Below, piece by piece: positions 56,535 through 64,000 of a stretch of DNA of 64,000 nucleotides. The notes beneath the pieces were generated by a model. That model was not told the origin of the DNA and did no database searches. It saw nothing but the letters and a program-made list of their open reading frames with translations. Numbering within the stretch: the stretch's first letter is position 1; every line of letters starts with the position of its first letter. The translations under genes were made by a program, and so were the position numbers. The DNA comes from Simmondsia chinensis (lineage: Eukaryota; Streptophyta; Magnoliopsida; Caryophyllales; Simmondsiaceae): assembly GCA_018398585.1 (NCBI GenBank), contig JAGTTD010000010.1, positions 31,908,638 to 31,972,637 on the forward strand, in the 5' to 3' direction.

Positions 56535-57834
56535 CTGGATGTTGTGGAACAAGATGCCGGACAAATGGCGGAAGGGCACACTGGTCCCAATCTACAAGAA
56601 CAAGGGCGACATCCAAAGCTGCGCCAATTACTGGGGGATCAAACTAATGAGCCACGCCCTCAAGTTATGGGAGCGAGTCATAGAAAGGAGACTACGACAA
56701 CAGACGAAAGTGACCGAAAACCAGTTTGGGTTCATACCTGGGAGATCAACAATGGAAGCCATTCACCTCTTACGGCGAACGATAGAGCAATATAGGGACA
56801 GACAAAAGGATCTCCACATGGTCTTCATCGATTTGGAGAAGGCATATGATAGAGTGCCAAGAGAGGTACTGTGGAGGGTGTTGGGTAGGAGAGGCATCCC
56901 AAGGCCTTATATTCGGGTCATTAGGGACATGTATGAAGAGGCACATACTAATATGCGCACAGGGGAAGGGGAGACAGACACTTTCCCTATTACAGTTGGG
57001 GTGCACCAGGGCTCTGCATTGAGTCCCTTCCTGTTCATTCTAGTGATGGATGAGCTCACTAGACACATCCAAGGGGAGGTACCTTGGTATATGCTTTTTG
57101 CAGACGACATAGTTCTAGCAGGGGAATCCCGAGCGAACATAAACCAGAAGTTGGAATTGTGGAGAGGTGCTTTAGAATCGAGGGGTTTAAGGATTAGCAG
57201 ATCTAAGACCGAGCACGTGGAATTCAAATTCGATCATTCCACTGCGACTAATACAGAGGAGGTTAAGATCGAACATGAAACCATATCGAGTAAGGAGAGT
57301 TTCAAATACCTGGGATCCATGATACACCAAAATGGTGAAGTGGATGAGGATGTCAGCAACATGATTAGAGTAGGTTGGCAGAAGTGGAGGATGGCATCCG
57401 GGGTGCTGTGTGATAGAAAGTTCCCGCTAAAGTTAAAGGGTAAATACTATAGGACGATAGTAAGACCAGTTATGCTATATGGGGCAGAGTGTCGACCAAT
57501 GAAACAAAATCAAACACAGAGGATGAAGGTGGCAGAGATGAGGATGTTGCGCTGGATGTATGGTCACACAAGAAAGGATAGGATTAAGAATGATGTGATA
57601 CAAGGTAAGTTGGGTGTAGCCTCGATCGAGGATAAATTGAGGGAGCACCGCCTAAGATGGTTTGGACATATTAGCAGGAGACCGACTGCAGCCCCAGTCA
57701 GGAGGTGTGAATAGCTTCACACGATGCTAGGCAGAAGAGGGAGGGGTAGACCAAAGAAGAGTTGGCTGAAGACGATCCGGGACGACATAACCCACCTAAA
57801 CCTAAGAGAGGAGATGGCCTCAGATAGGGCATGA
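56535..57834 (+). pseudogene. RTE LINE 2 reverse transcriptase, one premature stop
   Basis: Open from the truncation point to TAG 57712-57714, then in the same frame to TGA 57832-57834. Motifs: [71 protein letters not shown] (intact FADD), [14 protein letters not shown] and YLGSMIHQNGEVDEDVSNM, then RLRWFGHISRRP and GRRGRGRPKKSW. The stop replaces the Gln that LINE 1 has in RRGEQLQTM. It is better preserved than LINE 1 in the catalytic box but cannot be autonomous because it lacks the endonuclease and 5' region. Confidence 0.95.
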
Positions 57835-57964
57835 TGGAGGGCTAGCATAAGGGTAGCGGAGATGGCAGAGTAGATTAGTGCGGGGAGGGACTGGTAGTTT
57901 ACGATCCTTAGGTAGGCATAACCTCAGGTGAAGCACTTATAGGCTAGTTTAGTCTTTGATCATG

Positions 57965-57995
<31 letters not shown>

Positions 57996-58042
57996 TTCCT
58001 CAAAATTCATTGGTAATTAATTGGTGGTTTATTTGCAGGCAC

Positions 58043-58182
58043 TCAATTACTTCAGGTTGGGGGTCCTCGGAAACAGCCTCCTTTCCACCCGGAAGGGGTA
58101 AGGTGCGTACATCACCCCTCCCAGACCCTTCTTTCTGCGGAAGCCACTAGGCACTGGGACTATTGTTGTTGTTGTTGTTGTT
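58043..58182 (+). mobile_element. 3' end of RTE LINE 2 with (TTG)6 tail
   Basis: ggggtcctcggaaacagcct, ggaaggggtaaggtgcgtac, cccctcccagaccc, gccactaggcactgggac, then TTG units. It is the best match in the window to the SINE tail at 53079-53195. Confidence 0.9.
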
Positions 58183-58191
58183 GATTTAGCA
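58183..58191. repeat. TSD, right copy, of RTE LINE 2
   Basis: gatttagca, pairing with 56526-56534. Confidence 0.85.
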
Positions 58192-58376
58192 ATGCATGTT
58201 TGTTCAGATGATTCCTATGAAATAATATCGTTAGCAAGCACAAATAAATACCTAGTAGTAGAATAAATTTCATTACAATCAGACACCCAATTAGCATCAC
58301 AATATCCCTCTAACACAATAGGGAATTTCTTATAGTGTAATATTCATGGGACCTTTAAGATGCCCTAACGGCCTTG

Positions 58377-58880
58377 TCAATGTACTCCAGTGCTCATCAT
58401 TAAGGTTATGGTGTAATGGCTAAGTCTACTGACGACATAAGCAATGTTTGGGCAAGTGTAGTTCATTAAGGACATTACGCGATCAATTATCTTAGTGTAT
58501 TTAGCATGTGATACACTATCTCTTATTTTTCTTTTCGAATGAACACTAGGGTCATATAGAGTTTTAGTAGGTATGTCATTGAAGTAACCATATTTTCTCA
58601 ATATTTTTTCCATGTAGTGGGATTGACTCAAAGTCAAACTCTCAGGTGTTCTAGTTATCTTAACCCCAAGTATGACATTGGCCTCACTTAGGTCTTTTAT
58701 ATCAAAACATGTGCTCAAGAAATACTTAGTATCATTCACAACATTTACACTCATGCTAAAGATAGGCATGTTATCAACATACGAACATATAATCACACAA
58801 TCATTATCAACATGCTTTAAGTACACACATGCATGACCATTGTTTACAACAAAATCATGCGTGACCAAGGTACAAACCAT
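58377..58880 (-). pseudogene. Copia 2 RT, C-terminal palm region, catalytic motif altered
   Basis: Reads VIICSYVDNMPIFS where copia RT normally has YVDD, so the second aspartate is Asn. It then reads FDIKDLSEANVILGVKITRT, LTLSQSHYMEKILRKYGYFN and a degraded YPNIAY-like region (MNYTCPNIAYVVSRLSHYT). A 40-bp tandem duplication (58836-58875 and 58876-58915, one mismatch) disrupts the frame to the upstream RT part. Confidence 0.9.
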
Positions 58881-58932
58881 TGTTTACAACAAAATCATGC
58901 CTGACCAAGGTACAATAAAATTTTTGATGCCA

Positions 58933-59166
58933 TTATTTAGGAGCTTGCTTAATACCGTACAAGGACTTTACAAGTTTGCAAACTTTATGCTCCGTTCCAG
59001 AAACCTGGCACCCCTCTGGTTGTTCCATGTACATTTCTTTCTCAAGGTCACCATTCAAAAAGGCGGCTTTTACGTCCATTTGGTGTACTACAAGGTTATG
59101 TATGGATGCTAGATCTAATAGGGCTCTTACAGTGTCAATCTTAGTTACGCGTGAGTTAAGTATCAA
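58933..59166 (-). pseudogene. Copia 2 RT, N-terminal palm region
   Basis: VRALLDLASIHNLVVHQMDV then KAAFLNGDLEKEMYMEQPEG (motif A) and VCKLVKSLYGIKQAPK. It should continue into 58377-58880 but is separated by the duplication and frameshifts. Confidence 0.9.
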
Positions 59167-59179
59167 CGAAATCTATTTC

Positions 59180-59589
59180 TTATTTCTGGGTGTATCCTTT
59201 AACTACTAGCCTAGCCTTAAGTTTTTCTATAGAACCATCAGTCCTAAATTTCTTTCTTACCACCCATTTACGCCATATTGGTTTGCATCCTCTAGGAAGG
59301 TCCACTAACACCCAAGTCTTATTGCTCATTATAGAGTCTAGTTCATTACTAATAACCTCTTTCCAAAAAGGGAGCATATGTGTTTCTCATGGCTCTTCAT
59401 ATATTTGGGATCTTCCCCTAACATGAATGCATTCACAACATGCTCATCAAAGTCATGATGTTCAGACAAGAAAGCAGTTATGAAGTCAGTTCCAAAACTA
59501 GTCTCAGTATAAGCCTTTTTACTTCTTTGTTTTGGAACCTCAAGTTCAATGGGCATGTGACAAAATGATGATACAGTTGCAACAGGCAT
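59180..59589 (-). pseudogene. Copia 2 linker and start of RT
   Basis: Two overlapping frames (59338-59589 and 59180-59377) give a linker with KKAYTETSFGTDFITAFLSE and a region before RT, PFWKEVISNELDSIMSNKTW, then GCKPIWRKWVVRKKFRTDGS and LKARLVVKGYTQK. A frameshift separates them. Everything upstream (gag to integrase) is missing. Confidence 0.88.
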
Positions 59590-59782
59590 ATCTTAGACCT
59601 CGTTAGGGCACTATTATTGAATAAAGTATAATGAACCTGTACTTGGCCTAGGAGCAATTCCACGTTATCAGCCCACATCTCGTAGTTTTTCCCACCAAGG
59701 GCTCAATTTTTGACATATCAAGAATAATAAAGCCCACTTGGATCCTATTGTAATTACACATTATTTAAACAACTTAAATTAT

Positions 59783-60820
59783 TGGTGAAATAGGGTCCCA
59801 TTGTACCTCTGTATGGGCATAAACAACTTAGGGCACTGTATTCTCCATGACGCGGCAATTCTTTGATTCATTCTCTCCCTTCTATTGTATACTTTCTTTT
59901 AGTCATTTCTGTCATTGGTTTTGTAATCCTCAAGATTAATTTTATTGAATAAGAGTTATATTTTAATCACTCATGGGTTAACAAGGCACCCACCTTAATA
60001 GTGTACACCGGGGAGATGGATTGGAGTATGCCCTAACTTACTCAGTAATGGAGGAGAAGATTATTTTGAGAAAGAAAGAAAGTCGTGATGGAGAAGATTA
60101 GTTTTTGTAATTTCCTGTATTTTCTGTGTGTTTAACAAATCCCTAAGGAACAGTATTCATAAAGGAAAAACCTTGCAGGTTAAGGAAAAGATCATGGGCT
60201 TAGAACCTGGTCGCAGTAACGAAAGTGGTGGACAAGGGAGAGCCTTGAAATCGAGATTCAGTTATGGATAAGAATAGTTTATGAAAAGAGCAGGAATTGA
60301 CACAGTCAAAATGCGTACTTGAGCTCGAGTTTACAGCCTCGATCCTCGGAGAAAAGAAACCTCAAGGTCAACCAAGGAGACACCTGGAGTTCAAGCCAAA
60401 GGCCTCGAGCATTACTCAAACACAAGAACTCATCTAGAGTTCGTTTATGATAACTTAAACAAATACAACGGTTGTAAAAATAAAATTTCGGGCTAGAAAA
60501 AGTCTGTTAGAAAAAAAGATTAATATTCAAGCATAATATTCGAACATTGCAACAAAGGAGAGAGTAATCAGAAAGATCTTACAAAATGATGATACCGCGC
60601 AGTGTTAAGGACCGCTGTCCTAGAAGACGATTTCGCTACTACTCCAGTGCACACAGTATAACCGGCAGTCGTCCTCTAAGATTAACACGATCCGAATCTT
60701 AACATGCACTCGTTAATTATTGGGTAGGAATACTTTGAACATTGCCCAAATTTTGGGGAGAGAGAAAAATCGAGAGAGTGAGAGAGGAAGAAAATGATGG
60801 TTATAATTGTTATAGCTGAT

Positions 60821-60855
<35 letters not shown>

Positions 60856-61336
60856 CGTAGAAAATAATAACAAGCATTAAAAAACCGGGTGCAATGAATT
60901 TCAACGGCTATAAACGGTAATAGGCATTAAGTCATCGGATGTAATGAATTCCAACGGCCATAAATGATAAAATAATGGACGTAATAAATTGTAACAGCTA
61001 TATTGTTAATTATCTATAAATCTCCAATAGTCATATTTAATGATATTAAATAGCTACGGGTAAATGGCTTGTAACGATCTTGAAAAATTATTTGCCATTA
61101 TACTTAAGATTAGCTTGTATCATTTTTTCAATAAGGTCTACACCACACCACATCACACCATGCTGGAGGGGTCCCCACGCGCGCGTGGTCTAACAAGCCC
61201 ACACTAGGCCCATAGGACTCTACCAAGTACAATAACAAGGGGTATATAAATAAGACTTCCCTCCTCTAGATTTCCTATGTGGGATTGAGGTTTTCTCACA
61301 AGTTATCGAAATTGAAATACACTACCCCTAAATTCA
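59783..61336 (-). repeat. 5' LTR of copia element 2, interrupted by a solo LTR
   Basis: Colinear with 54523-55512: shared cgtacttgagctcgagttta and ctagatttcctatgtgggat. The nested solo LTR (60505-61133) and its TSD account for 634 bp, leaving about 920 bp. The inner piece 59796-59968 is inverted relative to the 3' LTR. Confidence 0.85.
60500..61138 (-). mobile_element. Solo LTR of family M inside the copia 2 LTR, with TSD
   Basis: LTR 60505-61133 (tgttag...tcaata) flanked by aagtc (60500-60504) and aggtc (61134-61138), one mismatch. The uninterrupted copy of the host LTR at about 55300 reads straight across this site, confirming a clean insertion. It is the same family as 62593-63214. A TA tract lies at about 60824-60854. 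The 63-aa frames over the TA tract are not genes. Confidence 0.87.
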
Positions 61337-62592
61337 AAAATCAGCATTCCCAAAGGAGACCTAAAAGTCACACGCAAAGTGTGGCACAAGAAAAGCAAGC
61401 ACAAAAATACCCGCAAGATATTACCTAACCTGCACCAAAAACACACCCGAACAATATCCAAACAAAGCACTGAACTACAACAAGAATGCCTGCTACGACG
61501 AAAGCCCCAAAAGATCCAACAGACACTTAACTATAGCACCCCGCGTCCAAATTGAATCAACTATCACATTGGAGTTGTGAGAGAAAAGAGCTCAATATAT
61601 CTGCCTTATGAGTTATATATGGATCTCATTTATGCCAACTTTGTGGGTCGAGCCTAAAGGCCCAGTGAAAATTTTTAACTCTTTTTTCCTTTGGAAGCAC
61701 ATTTTGTATTTCCTCAGGTACACTCTCCTCTTTTTACTTAAAAAAAAACAAAAAAAAAAACAACGTAATTTGCAATAGATTGAATATTTTACTTAGTCTA
61801 AAAATTCAAATCCACCAAGCAATGGATTTCCTCATTTTCAACAAGGGCAAGCACGTCTTCATTTAGTCCATTCTCATTTTCTAATGAGATACAGATACCC
61901 GTTGAGCATTAACCTCATTATTGATAATCAGGGCACTCTTTGGATCTACATGAGCATTTCATGAAATATAAGGCAAGGGTGGCTCATCAATATTACTAGA
62001 GTCCACATGATCAGTCACTTCAGAAACCCTCTCCATAGTGGCGACCACAACTTTAATCCTCAGGGATACCATGGGCTCCAAAGGACCAACTTAAGGCCTA
62101 GAAAGTTGGGGCAGAACAAGTCTACCCCTAGGCAACCCATGAACATCCAGCGTAATAGACCCACTCAAAACCTGCCTCATAGCAGTCTAATCAACAGCCT
62201 CCTTCGGCACTTCATTTTGGTCTTCCAAACTACCATTTTGGATTTGCACAGAATTGCATGATAAGATGAGGGGTTAGGCTTATGACCCATAAGTTGGGCA
62301 TCCAAGGCTATTAGAAAATCTCATAGTAAAACCTCAAAGCTTTACAATGCATCAAATTCTTAACAAATACACTAATCATATTGCTCCAATACACAACATT
62401 TCTCTCAGGCATTTCATCGAGCACATTGTATGCAATTTCTAAACTATTTAAACTATAATAACAATTTACAAAATTGCATCCCAAGAATAGATATATGTCA
62501 CAGACATTTGATCAAGTATTTAATGAGCCGATTTAAGGTCATTGCATTTGGAGTAAAATTCAATTAAGCGATTTGAAATGAAAGCATCCGGA
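61337..62592. other. Spacer with a possible minus-strand coding relic
   Basis: An A-rich tract lies at about 61740-61762. On the minus strand about 62110-61830 reads protein-like text (EPMVSLRIKVVVATMERVSE, then DHVDSSNIDEPPLPYIS) with stops. The family was not recognised; a LINE or gag-derived remnant is possible. The 84-aa plus frame at 62007-62261 is probably its shadow. The rest is AT-rich without features. Confidence 0.4.
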
Positions 62593-63214
62593 TGTTAAAA
62601 AATCGACTAATATTTAATCATAGCAACAAAAAGAGAGAGTAATTAGAAAGATCTCACAAAGGATGATATCGCGCCGTGATAAATGCCATTGTTCTAAAAG
62701 ACGATTTCGCCGCTGCTCTGGTGCACACAGTATAACCGGCGGTCATCCTTCAGAATTAACGCGATCCGACTCTCAACGTGCACTCGTTAATTGCAGGGTA
62801 TGAGTGTCTTGAACTTTGCCCAAAATTGCTAGAGGGCAGAGTGTTAGTGACAATAGCAGTGCCAGAGAATCACAGCTACCAGAAACTTGGTCTTTCCTAT
62901 TTCCTTTGTTCAGTTGAAAGTGAAGGAGAAAGAGAGGAGAGAGAAGTAGTAATTGAGTGAGAGAGAGAGATGAGTTTTGTTGGGTATATATAAATTTTGT
63001 GAAAAACGGTAATAAAGTATTAAAATCGGCTATAATAAATTCCAATGGCTATAAACGGACGTAATAAATTTCAACGGCTATATTGTCATTTAATTCCCAA
63101 CAGTCACAATTTTAATGACCCTAAATGACTAATAACGGTAAATGGCCGGTAAATAGGCACAGTTAGAATATTTTTCCATAACACTTAAGTTTAGCTAGTA
63201 TTATTTTTTCAACA
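62593..63214 (-). repeat. 3' LTR of an LTR element of family M
   Basis: 622 bp, tgttaaaaaat to tttttcaaca on the plus strand. It matches the solo LTR at 60505-61133, sharing cagtataaccggc and the tggtgcacacag/agtgcacacag block. The adjacent polypurine tract (63215-63230, minus strand ATCCTTTGTGGGGGAT) shows the element lies on the minus strand and extends past the window end. The frames 62773-63045 and 62778-62960 are not genes. Confidence 0.85.
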
Positions 63215-64000
63215 ATCCCCCACAAAGGATACAAGTGGAAGAGAACAAAGAAGAATAGATTGGGCAAAGGGAGCTTAGCTTTTCAGTGCCGATGTCTCGC
63301 AACTTGAATCGTCACCTAGTGTAACTCAAGTTTATGACTAACATCTTGCAAGGTGACTTTCGTTTTGAGCCTCACAAGGGGCTGTATAGTCTTCCACTTG
63401 GACACATACCAAACTCCAGATCTTGGCAACTCCTGCGGTTTGGCGAGTTTTATCGGCCATGCGCTCGTCCTGGATATTTATAGGCGCTCTAGAAGGCAAG
63501 TCTTAAGCCTTCATAGGGAGCGGCCACACTCCCACACCTATATAGGTATGTCCCATCAAGTGTGTGTTACCGCACACCGCCAAACATATGGCTATGGGTC
63601 CATTAAGAAATAGAGCTCAACCTTACTCTTTGGTAACATAATGACAACTCATGCGGTTTGGTGCGTTTTATCGGCCATGCGCTCGTCCTGTATATTCATA
63701 GGCGCTCTAGAAGGCAAGTCTTAAACCTTCATAGGGAGCGGCCAGACTCCCACACCTACATAGGTGGATCCCATCGAGTGTGTGCTACCGCACACCACCA
63801 AACATATGGATATGGGTCCATTAAAAGCTAAAGCTCAACCTCATCCCCGGTACCATACAGACAGTATCCATCAAGTGTAAGCCTTGCTAGGTTTGGCAAG
63901 AGGAGACCTATTCGTCTTAGGCATAAGATCATACACGGTCTACTCGAAAGAAAGTGATATCACTAAATTGTGTAAGATTTGAAAAGAACATTGTGAATCC
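63215..64000 (-). mobile_element. 3' interior of family M LTR element, no coding domain
   Basis: Follows the polypurine tract. It contains two tandem units of about 216 bp (63426-63643 and 63644-63860) sharing ttatcggccatgcgctcgtc and taggcgctctagaaggcaag. The 86-aa frame 63353-63613 crosses the first unit and has no known domain. The element is incomplete in the window, so autonomy cannot be judged. Confidence 0.7.
63426..63860. repeat. Tandem duplication of a 216-218-bp unit
   Basis: Two head-to-tail units about 218 bp apart, with roughly one difference per 10-15 bases by eye, lying in the 3' interior of the family M element. Confidence 0.85.

Larger units (their letters stand above)
56535..58182 (+). 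mobile_element. RTE-type LINE 2, 5'-truncated, inserted in copia element 2
   Basis: Starts in the middle of the RT linker, contains RT and the C-terminal region, a 3' UTR with a CTT microsatellite (about 57962-58001), the conserved 3' end and six TTG units (58163-58182). A 9-bp TSD flanks it. The endonuclease is absent through 5' truncation, as is typical of target-primed reverse transcription that stops early. Confidence 0.93.
54523..61336 (-). mobile_element. Copia retrotransposon 2, deleted and with two nested insertions
   Basis: Two about 0.9-1.0-kb LTRs enclose minus-strand copia pol sequence: RT pieces at 58377-59589 and RNase H at 56141-56525. An RTE LINE (56535-58182) splits the RNase H region, and a solo LTR (60505-61133) splits the 5' LTR. 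Gag, protease and integrase are missing: the sequence goes from RT to the 5' LTR in under 200 bp. No tRNA-Met primer site is readable at 59700-59782. TSDs at the outer ends are unclear. Confidence 0.87.

Noticed and set aside
60682..60904. Two 63-aa frames with IYIYIY repeats
   Set aside because: They translate a TA microsatellite within the solo LTR.
62778..63045. Frames on both strands of the family M LTR
   Set aside because: LTR sequence with a GA/CT microsatellite. The equivalent region in the other LTR copy is not open.

Overview
The window looks like a stretch of nuclear DNA from a flowering plant, probably a eudicot. It is AT-rich and full of plant retrotransposon families: Ty1/copia, Ty3/gypsy, L1 and RTE LINEs, a SINE, foldback elements and a Helitron-type end. 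There is no intact host gene, no tRNA or functional rRNA gene, and no bacterial-style gene organisation. Nearly every long reading frame belongs to a transposable element (TE) or is a shadow of one. The species cannot be fixed from the sequence alone.

Layout, left to right. At 0-2.5 kb lie a gypsy-type solo LTR (76-577) and a 1.4-kb poly(A) retroposon with a target-site duplication (TSD) (1116-2521). At 2.5-12 kb there is AT-rich spacer with foldback repeats, a decayed coding stretch of unknown family (4098-5215), an LTR-like relic and a small (TTG)n-tailed fragment (8424-8527). At 12.2-16.1 kb is a full-length but dead RTE-type LINE on the minus strand, bounded by a perfect 20-bp TSD. At 16.5-22.5 kb is a nearly intact L1 LINE on the plus strand whose ORF1 carries an RRM domain. 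At 22.7-26.2 kb is an array of alternating G-rich and C-rich repeats followed by a Helitron-like 3' hairpin/CTAG end. At 26-36 kb are AT-rich spacer, a foldback element with long inverted arms, a decayed LINE carrying an RNase H domain (31978-34230) and two inverted copies of another repeat. At 36.3-43.1 kb is a large non-autonomous LTR element plus a solo LTR of the same family. At 43.3-48.6 kb is a complete, recently decayed Ty1/copia element with very short LTRs, a tRNA-Met primer-binding site (PBS) and a perfect 5-bp TSD. At 49.2-51.6 kb is a rearranged Ty3/gypsy element whose LTRs form a large palindrome. At 52.9-53.2 kb is a SINE whose head is a 5S rRNA sequence. At 54.5-61.3 kb is a second copia element, broken by a 5'-truncated RTE LINE and by a solo LTR. 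At 62.6-64 kb one LTR and part of the interior of another LTR element run off the window.

The most notable item is the 254-bp retroposon at 52942-53195. It starts at the first bases of a 5S rRNA gene, keeps the internal pol III promoter region, switches to the 3' tail of the RTE LINEs found at 12 kb and 58 kb, ends in a TTG-type tail, and has a perfect 17-bp TSD. This is the architecture expected of a SINE mobilised in trans by the RTE LINE, with both partners visible in one window. The nested insertions give a relative order: copia element 2 first, then the LINE and the solo LTR inside it.
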